The notes: a model not told the origin generated them from the sequence alone. Positions 49,987 to 59,372 are shown, counted from the stretch's first letter. The stretch: 64,000 nt of DNA from DATAAP01 sp041690495 (GCA_041690495.1 JAWLHE010000001.1:1-64000), one strand, 5' to 3'. Numbers and translations: made by a program.

Positions 49987-51140
49987 GCGCCGGCACCCCG
50001 CGTCGTCAGCCAGGTGCGGATCAGCCGGGCGGTTTCCGCCGCGCCGTCGCAGCGCAGCGCCCCGGACTCGGGCCGCTTCATCGCCGCCGCGCGGTCGATC
50101 GCCCCGGCGAGGGTCGCCGGCGTCAGTGTCGACTCCGCGACCATCTCGGCCCAGCCGCGATCGACCAGTGCGGCGGCGCGCACGGTCTGCTCGGTTTCCT
50201 GGCCGGCGGCGAACGGCACCAGTACGGCACGCGCGCGCGCGTTGAGAATGTCCATCACCGTATTATAGCCAGCCTGCGCCACCGCCACATGGCAGCGCGC
50301 GAGCAGGCCGGGAAAATCGGCACGCGCCGGCTCGACGATACAGCCCGCACTGGTGGCTGCGGCCAATTCCATCCGGATCGCGGCAGGAAGATTGGGGCCG
50401 ACCAGCAGACGCCAGACGCGGCTGCCTTGCGCGCTTTGCAGCCGTGCGGCGAGCGCTGCGCGCAGCAGCGGCGCGCCGACGGCGCCACCGCCGACCGAGA
50501 CGACGATCTCGCCTTCGCCATGGCCGGCCGGCGGCTCTGGTGCGGCGCCATTCGCAACATAGCCGGTATAGACCACGCGGTCGGCAATGCGGTCCTCGGG
50601 AAAGCTCTTGGCCAAGGGGAGGAACCCCGGATCGCCGTGAACGAGCACGTGGTCGTACCAGGCGCGGACCCGCTCGGCCATCTCGTAGAGCTTGCGTTCG
50701 TCGCTCTTCTGCGCGAGCACGTCGCGCACCGACGACAGGATCAGCGGCTGCGGCCGTTGCCGCCGCGCCGCGGCGATCAGCGGAATCAGCTCGAATGCCA
50801 GCATTCGCCGCCCGAGCGGGAACAGCTCGGTAATGACCACATCGGGACGCGTGGCAGCGAACCACGATAGCAATGCCTCGCTGCGCGCCGCCCGCCAGGC
50901 GTCGTCGACCGGCCGACCCTCGGCATCGACCAGTTTCCTGAATGTCTCGTCCGTGGCCCGCATCGGCGGGAGCTGCACCAGTCGTGCGCCGCCGCAATCG
51001 AGGTCGGGGATCGGCGGGCCGCCTGAAACGAGCACGACGTCGAAGCCGTCGCGTGCCAGTGCCGCGGAGATCACCGCCGCCCGGCGCAGATGCCCGCTGC
51101 CGAGCAGATGCTGAACGTGAAAGAGGATGCGCGCGGTCAT
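49983..51140 (-). CDS. MurG-like glycosyltransferase (copy 2)
   Basis: 385 residues. GT-B fold: N-terminal ILFHVQHLLGSGHLRRA donor/acceptor loop, C-terminal half with VVSVGGGAVGAPLL and VAQAGYNTVMDILNARARAVLVPF, the GT28-like nucleotide-sugar site. Distantly similar to the gene at 54.2-55.5 kb, so the cluster has two such enzymes. Start at ATG 51140; it overlaps the phosphatase stop by four bases. Confidence 0.87.
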   Translation of the reverse strand: MTARILFHVQHLLGSGHLRRAAVISAALARDGFDVVLVSGGPPIPDLDCGGARLVQLPPMRATDETFRKLVDAEGRPVDDAWRAARSEALLSWFAATRPDVVITELFPLGRRMLAFELIPLIAAARRQRPQPLILSSVRDVLAQKSDERKLYEMAERVRAWYDHVLVHGDPGFLPLAKSFPEDRIADRVVYTGYVANGAAPEPPAGHGEGEIVVSVGGGAVGAPLLRAALAARLQSAQGSRVWRLLVGPNLPAAIRMELAAATSAGCIVEPARADFPGLLARCHVAVAQAGYNTVMDILNARARAVLVPFAAGQETEQTVRAAALVDRGWAEMVAESTLTPATLAGAIDRAAAMKRPESGALRCDGAAETARLIRTWLTTRGAGA

Positions 51141-51724
51141 TGCACCTCGAGCGGCAGGTTGAGCTTCTCGACGCGCGGCACGCCTCCCCTGTCCAGCGCG
51201 AACAGGTGCAACGCGTACAGGTCGAGTCCTTCGGGCGGCTCGCCGGTCATATCCCAGTTGACGGCGCGCGCATAGATGGCGCGGATGACGCCGCGGTGGG
51301 TCACCGCCAGGGTCGGCCGAGCCGCGGCGCCGATCTCCCGCAGCAGCGGCGCAACGCGCGCCTGCACGTCGCGGGGACTCTCGCCGCCTGGCGGACGGAA
51401 ATCCAGCCCGCGCGCCTCGTTCGTCGCCAGATCGGTGCCGTGCGCGTCGCGCAGCTCGGACAGCGTACGGCCCTGGAACTCGCCCCAGTCCATCTCGATC
51501 AGGCGCGGATCGGGCGACACCACCAGGCGCAGCATTGCCGCGGTGTCGAGACAGCGCCGCAAGGGCGAGGACAGCGCGCGGAACCCGGCATAGGCGTCGG
51601 GGATGCGGCGCCGCAGGAGATCGGCGCGGCTCTCGTCGAGGAGCGGGACGTCGCTGCGCCCCTGCAGCCGGCCGGCCTTGTTCCACGCCGTCGGCGCGTG
51701 GCGGATCAGCGCCAGCAGGGTCAT
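51137..51724 (-). CDS. Histidine phosphatase family protein
   Basis: 195 residues. RHG-type box ALIRHAPTAWN (RHA variant), second His in VTHRGVIRAIY, and EMDWGEFQGRTLSEL as in alpha-ribazole phosphatase/GpmB relatives. Probably removes phosphate from a sugar or polyprenyl intermediate, given its location inside the glycosyltransferase run; cobalamin synthesis is unlikely as no cob genes are present. Overlaps both neighbours by four bases. Confidence 0.88.
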   Translation of the reverse strand: MTLLALIRHAPTAWNKAGRLQGRSDVPLLDESRADLLRRRIPDAYAGFRALSSPLRRCLDTAAMLRLVVSPDPRLIEMDWGEFQGRTLSELRDAHGTDLATNEARGLDFRPPGGESPRDVQARVAPLLREIGAAARPTLAVTHRGVIRAIYARAVNWDMTGEPPEGLDLYALHLFALDRGGVPRVEKLNLPLEVQ

Positions 51725-52869
51725 GCGCGCTCCGCGGCCACGGCCTGCAGGATCCGGTCGAGCGCGGCGCCGGCGGAAACGACGTCATGCTCCGCCGCAA
51801 CTTTTGCCATCGCCGCGGCACCATAATCGAGACGCCGCTCGGGTGCAGCGAGCAGCGTGTCAACCGCCGCGGCGAATGCCGCCGCATCGCCCGGCGGCGT
51901 CAGCAGACCGGTTCGCTCGTGGACGATCAGCTCGGGCACACCGCCGCTTCTGCCCGCGACCGCCGGCAATCCCGCCGCCTGGGCCTCGAGAATGGCCATT
52001 CCGTAGGCCTCGTTGATTGCCGGCCAGACCAGGAGATCGGCTGCCGCGAGAAGGCCGGGCAGCCGCCCGGGATCGACCGCGCCGACGTGGACGACGCGAT
52101 CGCGGACCGGCGCCAGTGCCGCCTCGACCTCCCGCCGCGCCGGTCCATCGCCGATGGTCAGGAGCCGCCAGGGTCTCGCGCGCAAGACGTCCAGGGCTGC
52201 GCCGAGCACGCGGTACGAGGCCAGCTTGTCGCCAGCACGCATCATCGCGACGGCGACGAGCCAAGGCTCGTCGGACGGGAGATGGAAGCGCCCGGCGATT
52301 TCGCGTCGCTGGTCGGCGCGACCTTGCGCCGCCGTGGCGAATGCAGCCGATTCGAGGAATGGCTTCAGGTGGCGCAGACGCGCAGCGTCGCGCAGATGCG
52401 GGATGACGCCGTCATCGTCGGCGGGATTGAGCGAGATTACGGCGTCGGCGCGCTTGAGCGCCGCAAGCGTCGCTTCGTGACCGAGCGACCACGGGCCGCC
52501 AGCGCGCTTTGCTGCGACCGATGCCTCGACGACGACGTACGGAATGCCGAGCCGGGCGGCGACGCGTGGCCCGATCCAGTCCGGCGCCTTGTGATAGAGG
52601 TGATAGGTCAGCCATGCGCGGGGACGCCGCGCCGGCGTACGGGCGCCGAGCTGCTCGATCAGCCGCGCCGCGAGACGTCCACCGAGCTCCGCCAGACGGT
52701 GCTGGCGTTCCGTATCGCCGCCGCCGTCATAACTGCGCAGCCGTGCGGCGAGCTCTACCTCGTGTCCGGCGCGGCTCAGCGCCAGCCGAAGGAGCTGTGC
52801 CACGCGCCGGTCGCCGGACGGGACCGGATGATCGGGCGGTTTGAGCGGGGCGTAGAAGGCGATGCGCAT
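51721..52869 (-). CDS. GT4-family glycosyltransferase
   Basis: 382 residues. MRIAFYAPLKPPDHPVPSGDRRVAQLL is the acceptor-side domain start. The C-terminal domain has LLTIGDGP, the retaining-GT catalytic segment PAINEAYGMAILEAQAAGLPAV (E-x7-E) and GLLTPPGD. Cytoplasmic, inverting/retaining assignment by family only. Eighteen bases after the next upstream gene. Confidence 0.93.
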   Translation of the reverse strand: MRIAFYAPLKPPDHPVPSGDRRVAQLLRLALSRAGHEVELAARLRSYDGGGDTERQHRLAELGGRLAARLIEQLGARTPARRPRAWLTYHLYHKAPDWIGPRVAARLGIPYVVVEASVAAKRAGGPWSLGHEATLAALKRADAVISLNPADDDGVIPHLRDAARLRHLKPFLESAAFATAAQGRADQRREIAGRFHLPSDEPWLVAVAMMRAGDKLASYRVLGAALDVLRARPWRLLTIGDGPARREVEAALAPVRDRVVHVGAVDPGRLPGLLAAADLLVWPAINEAYGMAILEAQAAGLPAVAGRSGGVPELIVHERTGLLTPPGDAAAFAAAVDTLLAAPERRLDYGAAAMAKVAAEHDVVSAGAALDRILQAVAAERA

Positions 52870-52887
52870 GCGGTCGGCGAAGGTCGG

Positions 52888-54183
52888 TTACCTCGCCGCT
52901 TCGCGCGCCGGCGCGCGTCCGTCTGCAATCGTCGAAGACAACAGAAGGGCGGCAATGCGGCCGATGCCGCGCTCGAGCGGGAAGTCGCGGCGCACCCGCG
53001 CCTCGCCGGCGGCCGCGAGGCGCGCGCGCAGGGCGGGGTCGCTGACAAGGCGTGTGATTGCCGCTGCCATGGCGGCGGGGTCGCCCGGCGGAACCAGTGT
53101 GCCGGTGACGCCGTCCGCGACGAGCTCGGGTATCGCCGAGACGGCGGTCGCCGCCACCGGGCAGCGCTGGCTCAACGCCTCGAGCAGGACGTTGGGCAGG
53201 CCGTCGCGATCGCCGTCGCCGCTGATCCTGCTTGCCAGAACGAACAGGTCGGCCTCGCGATAGGCCGCGCGCACCACGTCCTCGGTCTGGGCGCCGCGCC
53301 ACGCGATGCGGTCTGCGAGGCCGCGCCGCTCCGCCTCGCGCCGGAGATCGGGGAGCAGCGGTCCGCCGCCGATATGGATCATCCGCCAGTGCAGGTCGCG
53401 CGGCAGCAGGGCCAGAGCCGCGAGCAGGTCGCCGTAGCCCTTTTTCGGCACCGCGCGCCCGACCGACAGCAGGATGACCGGATCGGCCGGCGCCGTTCCG
53501 TCGCGGGGCGGGCGCGATGCGTCGTGCGGTGGGAAACGCGCGGCATCGATGCCGTGGTAGACGAGCTCGACTTTCGCCGGCGCGGCAGCCAATTCGGCGA
53601 GGTGCTCGCGTCCCGCACGCGTGCAGGTCACCGCCCATGCCGCGTCGTCGAGCTTCTCGCGTTTCTCCCAGCCGGGCGTGGTCCAGATGTCCTTGGCGTG
53701 CGCCGACACGCTCCACGTCAATCCGGCGAGAAGCGCGGCATAGCGCGCGACCGATGCAGGCGTGTGCAGAAAATGCGCGTAATAGTGCACGACATCCGGG
53801 CTGCGCTCCGCCGCCAGCACCAGCGCCTGGCCGAAGCGCCGGATGCGATTGGGCGTCGGATCGCGAGCGAGGTCCTTGAGCCAGGCGGCGCGTGCGCGCG
53901 CATAGCCGGGCAGACGCCGCACCGCACGCCAGGCGCGCCAGACCCGCGCCGGCTCGCGCCACAGATATTCGGGCAGATACGTCAGCGCGGCGCCGACTGA
54001 CCGGTTGAGCGGGTGCACGCGCTTGTCGGTAGGATGGCGCAGCGAATAGATGCGCAGGTGCACGCCGCTGCGCTCGAGCGCGCGCAACTCCTGGGCGATG
54101 AAGGTTTCCGACAGGCGCGGCCAGCCCTTGACGACCACGCCGATTGCGGCGACGGATGGCTGGCTCGTCGGCTCGTGAGGCAT
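52888..54183 (-). CDS. GT4-family glycosyltransferase, colanic-acid type
   Basis: 431 residues from ATG 54183. Opens with GVVVKGWPRLSETFIAQELRALE, the signature of WcaL/AmsK-type GT4 enzymes. Later come VSAHAKDIWTTP, LLSVGRAVPKKGYGDLLAAL and the donor site GLPNVLLEALSQRCPVAATAVSAIPELV. It probably adds a sugar to a lipid-linked oligosaccharide. The longer frame to 54321 is not family-like. Confidence 0.93.
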   Translation of the reverse strand: MPHEPTSQPSVAAIGVVVKGWPRLSETFIAQELRALERSGVHLRIYSLRHPTDKRVHPLNRSVGAALTYLPEYLWREPARVWRAWRAVRRLPGYARARAAWLKDLARDPTPNRIRRFGQALVLAAERSPDVVHYYAHFLHTPASVARYAALLAGLTWSVSAHAKDIWTTPGWEKREKLDDAAWAVTCTRAGREHLAELAAAPAKVELVYHGIDAARFPPHDASRPPRDGTAPADPVILLSVGRAVPKKGYGDLLAALALLPRDLHWRMIHIGGGPLLPDLRREAERRGLADRIAWRGAQTEDVVRAAYREADLFVLASRISGDGDRDGLPNVLLEALSQRCPVAATAVSAIPELVADGVTGTLVPPGDPAAMAAAITRLVSDPALRARLAAAGEARVRRDFPLERGIGRIAALLLSSTIADGRAPAREAAR

Positions 54184-54235
54184 GAAGCAATCTAGCGTCG
54201 AAGCGGCGCCCGTCGGAAGCAGGATGCGCAGACCT

Positions 54236-55462
54236 TCAGCCGTGATCGGCGAGGGCGAGACGGCGTGCAGCCGGCTGGACGACGCGGTCGGGCAGCCAGC
54301 GGTTGACCAGGCGCCCGACATTCTCGAAACCGTCGAGCAGACCGGGCACCACCATTTCCGACGGGCGGGGCTGGCCGGGCAGGCGGCGCAGCGCGTCCGC
54401 CATCAACCGCGCGTCGCGCTTGCCGTCGTCCTGCAGCATGCGGACGAGGCCGAGATCCTGGGCACGGCTGGCGCGGATGTACTGTTCGAGCCGGGGTGCC
54501 GTGCGCGGCACGATGATCGCGCGCTTGTTGAACGAAAGGATCTCGCAGAAGGTGTTGTAGCCGCCCATCGCCACCACGCCGGCGGCGCGGTCCATCAGCT
54601 CCTCGAGATGCGTGTCGAAGGTGATCGCCTCGACGTGCCGCAGACGCCGCGCGCGCTCGATGAAATCGGTCTGCAGCTCGGGCTGCATGAACGGTCCAAG
54701 GACCAGCACCGCACGGTGCGGCAGGTTGCGGTCGTATTCGTAGGCGCGCAGCACCCAGTCGACCAGCGTCTCGCCGTCGCCGCCGCCGCCGGTCGTCACC
54801 AGGACATAGGGCTCCTCGGGATTCTCGTGCCGGCGCGTGCGCTGCGTGGCGACCGGCACCGTGCGCGGCAGATAGCCGGTGTAGCTGATCTTGCGCTTGA
54901 CCGAGCGAGGGACCGCGATGCCCGCAAGCGGATCGCAGATCTGCGGCAGCCCGTAGATCCAGATGTCGTCGTATAGATCGCGCAGCGCCGGCAGCACGTT
55001 CTTACGTTTCCATTCCGGCTCCAGCAGCACCGGGTCGTCCATTACGTCGCGCAGGCCCAGCACCAGCGGCACGCCCATCGACTTGAGCATCACCAGCGTG
55101 TCGTGGACCTCGCCGCGGAAGCCGAGGGGTTCCTTGTCGACCAGGAACAGGTCGGGGCCGAACGCCTCCGCCGTATGGCGGATGATCGAGGAGCGGATGC
55201 CGATCGTCTGCTGGATGTCGATGTGCAGGTTGAGCGAGGTGTATTCGCCGTTGCGCAGCTTGATGACGCCGGGCACGCGCACGAAATCGACGCGGGTCTT
55301 GAAGTCGAAGCTGCCGATGATCGGCGAGCCCGATAGGATCAGGACCGAGAGATCCTTGTTGCGTTCGACCAGTGCATGCGCGAGGGCGCGGCAGCGGCGC
55401 AGATGGCCGAGGCCGAGCGTATCGTGGCTGTAGATGAGAATCCGGGAGCCGCCGCTTTTCAT
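54236..55462 (-). CDS. MurG-like glycosyltransferase (copy 1)
   Basis: 408 residues. GSRILIYSHDTLGLGHLRRCRALAHAL at the start (glycine-rich loop), VTTGGGGDGETLVDWV and MGGYNTFCEILSFNKRAIIVPR later. GT-B fold, GT28-like. Probable first gene of the minus-strand run. ATG 55462 is used; a TTG at 55483 with GGAG upstream is an equally possible start (415 residues). Confidence 0.87.
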   Translation of the reverse strand: MKSGGSRILIYSHDTLGLGHLRRCRALAHALVERNKDLSVLILSGSPIIGSFDFKTRVDFVRVPGVIKLRNGEYTSLNLHIDIQQTIGIRSSIIRHTAEAFGPDLFLVDKEPLGFRGEVHDTLVMLKSMGVPLVLGLRDVMDDPVLLEPEWKRKNVLPALRDLYDDIWIYGLPQICDPLAGIAVPRSVKRKISYTGYLPRTVPVATQRTRRHENPEEPYVLVTTGGGGDGETLVDWVLRAYEYDRNLPHRAVLVLGPFMQPELQTDFIERARRLRHVEAITFDTHLEELMDRAAGVVAMGGYNTFCEILSFNKRAIIVPRTAPRLEQYIRASRAQDLGLVRMLQDDGKRDARLMADALRRLPGQPRPSEMVVPGLLDGFENVGRLVNRWLPDRVVQPAARRLALADHG

Positions 55463-55619
55463 GCGCTGTGCTATCTCGCTCAAGGGCTGGCTCTCCGTCG
55501 CTCCCCAGCGGAGGACTATGGCATAAGGCCGCGGGGGCGAAAAAGTCACCTTTTTTATTGACTGGGGCTACAAAGTGCGCGGATTTTGGATCGATTTTAC
55601 AATTCAGCGCAAGGGCTTA

Positions 55620-56132
55620 ATGATTCGGAGCATTATTGGAGGGCCTTACCGCGGGCTCCGCGGCCGGCTCCCGTATGCGGCGGGCGGCCGGTCCGGGATG
55701 CCGCTGGGGCCGCTCTGCGGGATCGCGCTTGCCGTGCTGATCGGCGGGCCCGGCGAAGCTCACGACCTGCGCCACGGCGACCTGCATGTCGGTCACGCCT
55801 GGACACGCCCGGCCGCGGCCGGCGGTGCCGCGGAAGTCTATTTCCCGATCGTCAACCGTGGGGCGCGCGCGGATCGGCTGACCGAGGTGCGCACGTCGAT
55901 CGCGGCGGAAGCCGGCTTGGCGGAAACGCGAGACGGAACTGCGGAACGCCTCGATGCGATTGCGCTGCCCGCCGGGCGGCCGGTGGCGCTGCGTCCGGGC
56001 CGGTTCCATGTCCGTCTTGAGGGGCTGGCGCGCAGGCTGGAGGCCGGCGATCAATTCATCGTGACCCTGATTTTCGCGGCGGCAAGCCCGGCCGATGTCA
56101 CCGTGATCGTCGAATCGGCGGCCGGCCACTGA
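55620..56132 (+). CDS. PCu(A)C-like protein with missing copper ligands
   Basis: 170 residues; ATG after AAGGG. A hydrophobic segment (GPLCGIALAVLIGG) near residue 30 acts as an exported signal or anchor. The domain begins HGDLHVGHAWTRPAAAGGAAEVYFPIVNRG and continues to LPAGRPVALRPGRFHVRLEGL, the PCu(A)C fold. The family's copper site needs Met in both motifs (G-M-V/A and H-I-M). Here these are Glu/Val and HVR, so copper binding as in the family is unlikely. Confidence 0.75.
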   Translation: MIRSIIGGPYRGLRGRLPYAAGGRSGMPLGPLCGIALAVLIGGPGEAHDLRHGDLHVGHAWTRPAAAGGAAEVYFPIVNRGARADRLTEVRTSIAAEAGLAETRDGTAERLDAIALPAGRPVALRPGRFHVRLEGLARRLEAGDQFIVTLIFAAASPADVTVIVESAAGH

Positions 56133-56254
56133 GGGCCACTTGGCCGGCGGTGCCGCCGGGCCCTAGTGATATGGTGGCGCCGATTGGGTAGATTTATGCG
56201 CTGCCTTCACGACCCCATGGCGCACGGATAGCCGGGGCGATCGCGACGACCCTG

Positions 56255-58891
56255 ATGGAATCGAACCTCTATCGCTTCGTTCTGAAATACGCGCCGCGCG
56301 AAACCGCATGGGTCTGCACGCTTACCGTGCTGTCGATGCCGTTCTACTACCTTTCGCTCGAGGTGCCGAAGACGATCGTCAACAAGGCGCTGCTGCAGAA
56401 GGACATTACGTTTCCGACGGCCATTCTTGGTGTGGAGGTAGGCCGCGTCGCCTACCTGTTCCTGCTCTGCGCCGCATTCTTCTTCCTGTTCGTCACCAAT
56501 ACCGGCCTCAAGCAATACATCAATACGCTGAAGGGCAGGCTGGGCGAGCGGTTGCTGCGGCGATTGCGCTATGACCTGGTCTCGCGCGTCCTTCGTTTTC
56601 CGCTGCCCCATTTCCGCAAGGTTTCGGCCGGCGAGATCATCCCGATGGTGACATCGGAAGTCGAGCCGCTCGGCGGCTTTATGGGCGACGCGATTGCGCA
56701 GCCGCTGATCCAGGGCGGCACGCTTCTGGTGATCATCACCTTTCTGTTCATGCAGAATCCCTGGATCGGCCTGGCCGCGATCTCGCTCTATCCGCTGCAG
56801 GCCTACCTGATCCCCAAGCTGCAACGTCGCGTGAACCAGCTCGGCAAGGAGCGCGTACGTGCGGTGCGCAAGCTGTCGGAGCGCATCGGCGAGGCCATCC
56901 AGGGCGTCCAGGAAGTCCACGCTCACGGCACCACGACCTGGGAGCGTGCCGACTTCTCCGACCGGCTCGGGCTGATCTTCAAGATCAGGTTCGAGATCTA
57001 CCAGCGCAAATCGTTCGTCAAGTTTCTGAACAATTTTCTCAACCAGATGGTGCCGCTGCTGTTTTATTCGCTCGGCGGCTATCTGGTGATCCGGGGCGAC
57101 CTGTCCGTCGGCGCGCTCACAGCGGCACTGGCGGCGCACAAGGACATGTCGGCGCCATGGAAAGAGCTGCTCGACTATTACCAGCAGAGTCAGGATTCGA
57201 AGATCAAGTACGAGCAGGTCACCGAGCAGTTCAAGCCGGAGAACATGTTCGACGAGACGCTGGAGCAGCCGATCGATGAGCCGCCGGGCCGGCTTGAAGG
57301 CGAGATCGAGGCGACCAATCTCGCTCTCTACGAGGACGCCCAGACCAGGCTGCTTGAAAGCACCAGCTTCAGAATCGCGCCTGGAGAGAAGGTGGCGCTC
57401 GTCGGCCCTTCAGGCGGCGGCAAGGAGGCGGCTGCCATGCTGCTCGCGCGTCTCTATCAGCCGAGCGCCGGCCGCATTGCTGTCGGCGAGCGGGATCTGC
57501 GGACGATTCCGAGTGCGGTGCTCGGCGCGCGCATCGGCTATGTCGGACCGACCGCCTATCTCTTTTCCGCCAGCGTGCGGGACAACCTGAGCTATGGCCT
57601 GCGCCAGCGGCTGGTGAAGGCCCGCGAGGATGCCCAGTTGCGCCAGAAGCAGCGCTGGCTCGCCGAGGCGGCGCGCGCGGGCAACCTCGCGCTCGACACC
57701 CAGGCCGAATGGATCGACTGGCGCGGCGCGGACCTTTCTGGCGATCAGGGTCCGACCGAGGCGATGATCGAAGCGCTGTCGCTCGTCGGCCTCTCGGAGG
57801 ATCTCTACCACTTCGGTCTGCGCGGGACGATCGATCCGAAGAAGCGCAGCGACATCGCGGATTGCATCGTAAAGGCGCGCGCGGCGCTGCAGGAGCGGAT
57901 CAGGGATCCCGAGCTGGCGCCGCTGGTCGAGGTGTTCGATCCGGGGCGCTACAACAACAATGCGACGATGGCGGAGAACCTGCTGTTCGGAACGCCGGTC
58001 AGCGCCGCCTTCGACATCGATCGCCTCTCCGAGAACGCGTATGTGCTTGGCGTGCTCGACAAGGTCGGCCTCACCGATGATCTGGTCGCCATCGGCCGCG
58101 AGGTCGCGACCACCATGATCGAGATCTTCGCCGACCTGCCGCCCGGGCACGAGTTCTTCGAGCAGTTCAGCTTCATCTCGTCGGACGAGCTTCCGGAATT
58201 CCAGGCGCTGCTCGGCCGTGTCGACGGCAAGGGCATGACCCCGGCGGACCGCGCGCGCCTGCTCACGCTGCCTTTCAAGCTGATAGAGGCGCGCCACCGT
58301 CTGGGTCTGATCGACGACGCCCTCAAGGCGCGAATCCTCGAAGCGCGGCACGTCTTCCGCGAGGATCTGCCCGAAACGACACGCTCGGGTATCGAGTTCT
58401 TCGATCCGGCGGCCTACAATGCCGCAACGTCGCTGCAGGACAATATCCTGTTCGGGAAGCTCGCCTATGGGCAAGCACGGGCCGCCCAACGGGTCGGCAA
58501 GCTCATCGTCGAGATCCTGGACGAGCTCCATCTCCGCCCAGCGGTGCTCGAAGTCGGGCTCGAATACCAGGTCGGCGTGGGCGGCGCGCGCCTGAACCAG
58601 GGCCAGCGCCAGAAGCTGGCGATCGCGCGATCTCTGCTCAAGCGCCCGGATATCATGATTCTCAACGAGGCCACGACGATCTTTGATTCGACGACGCAGG
58701 CGCACATCATGGATGGCATTTTCAAGGCGTGCGAAGGCCGCACCGTGATCTGGGCGCTGCATACGCCGGCGATGGCCAAGCACTTCGATCGTGTCCTCGT
58801 TTTTGCGGACAACCGCCTTGCAGAGTCCGGTGATTTCGGCGAGCTCGGGCGCCCGGGCACGCTGTTCACCGAGCTGCTCGCGGCGGCATGA
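56255..58891 (+). CDS. Atypical ABC half-transporter with degenerate, expanded ATPase domain
   Basis: 878 residues; ordinary ABC exporters of this type have about 600. The N-terminal transmembrane domain (1-330) has about five to six spans and the usual cytoplasmic loops. The nucleotide-binding domain departs from rule at four sites. Walker A at 384-391 is GPSGGGKE (Glu for Ser/Thr), and the Q-loop position 432 is Pro. The signature at 780-784 is LNQGQ, and Walker B at 800-805 is IMILNE (Asn for Asp). H836 is kept. Residues about 450-760 hold extra copies of the helical subdomain, with ENLLFG (574-579) and DNILFG (729-734) echoing DNLSYG (443-448). Substrate unknown. Confidence 0.85.
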   Translation: MESNLYRFVLKYAPRETAWVCTLTVLSMPFYYLSLEVPKTIVNKALLQKDITFPTAILGVEVGRVAYLFLLCAAFFFLFVTNTGLKQYINTLKGRLGERLLRRLRYDLVSRVLRFPLPHFRKVSAGEIIPMVTSEVEPLGGFMGDAIAQPLIQGGTLLVIITFLFMQNPWIGLAAISLYPLQAYLIPKLQRRVNQLGKERVRAVRKLSERIGEAIQGVQEVHAHGTTTWERADFSDRLGLIFKIRFEIYQRKSFVKFLNNFLNQMVPLLFYSLGGYLVIRGDLSVGALTAALAAHKDMSAPWKELLDYYQQSQDSKIKYEQVTEQFKPENMFDETLEQPIDEPPGRLEGEIEATNLALYEDAQTRLLESTSFRIAPGEKVALVGPSGGGKEAAAMLLARLYQPSAGRIAVGERDLRTIPSAVLGARIGYVGPTAYLFSASVRDNLSYGLRQRLVKAREDAQLRQKQRWLAEAARAGNLALDTQAEWIDWRGADLSGDQGPTEAMIEALSLVGLSEDLYHFGLRGTIDPKKRSDIADCIVKARAALQERIRDPELAPLVEVFDPGRYNNNATMAENLLFGTPVSAAFDIDRLSENAYVLGVLDKVGLTDDLVAIGREVATTMIEIFADLPPGHEFFEQFSFISSDELPEFQALLGRVDGKGMTPADRARLLTLPFKLIEARHRLGLIDDALKARILEARHVFREDLPETTRSGIEFFDPAAYNAATSLQDNILFGKLAYGQARAAQRVGKLIVEILDELHLRPAVLEVGLEYQVGVGGARLNQGQRQKLAIARSLLKRPDIMILNEATTIFDSTTQAHIMDGIFKACEGRTVIWALHTPAMAKHFDRVLVFADNRLAESGDFGELGRPGTLFTELLAAA

Positions 58892-58912
58892 GAAAGGCCG
58901 GAGGAAACACCG

Positions 58913-59371
58913 ATGTCGATCAAGGAAGAAGTCGAGATTCTCCGCAACATTCCGCTTTTCGCAAAGCTCGAGCCGGCGAAACTGAAACTGCTGGCTTTCA
59001 CCAGCCAAAGACTGACTTTCGAGGCCGGCCAGCCGCTGTTCCAGCAGGGCGATCCCGGCGATGCCGCCTACATCGTCCTGGACGGAGAGGCGGAGGTCAT
59101 GATTCACACGGCGCAGGGACCGGTTCGGGTCGCGCGGGTCGGGCGCCACGCGATCATCGGCGAGGTGGCCATACTGTGCGAGGTGCCGCGCACCGCGACG
59201 GTGATCGCCAGCTCGCAGCTCACTACATTGCGCATCGACAAGGATTTGTTCTTCCGGCTGGTCAACGAGTTCCCGCAGATGGCGGTCGAGATCATGCGCG
59301 AGCTCGCGCACCGGCTCGAGAAGACCAACGAGCAGCTCCGCGTTGCCGTGACGCGCGCCGGAAACGCCTGA
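58913..59371 (+). CDS. Cyclic-nucleotide-binding domain protein
   Basis: 152-residue stand-alone CAP_ED domain. PLFQQGDPGDAAYIVLDGEAEV covers the beta roll; the phosphate-binding cassette is GEVAILCEVPRTATVIA, in which the Arg is kept. No DNA-binding domain follows, so it should control a partner protein, most likely the upstream ABC protein, 21 bases away. GGAGG precedes the ATG. Binding of cAMP or cGMP is inferred. Confidence 0.92.
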   Translation: MSIKEEVEILRNIPLFAKLEPAKLKLLAFTSQRLTFEAGQPLFQQGDPGDAAYIVLDGEAEVMIHTAQGPVRVARVGRHAIIGEVAILCEVPRTATVIASSQLTTLRIDKDLFFRLVNEFPQMAVEIMRELAHRLEKTNEQLRVAVTRAGNA

Positions 59372-59372
59372 C

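Noticed and set aside
51137..51724. Alpha-ribazole phosphatase (CobC) of cobalamin synthesis
   Set aside because: Fold fits, but no cob genes are near and the gene lies inside a glycosyltransferase run.
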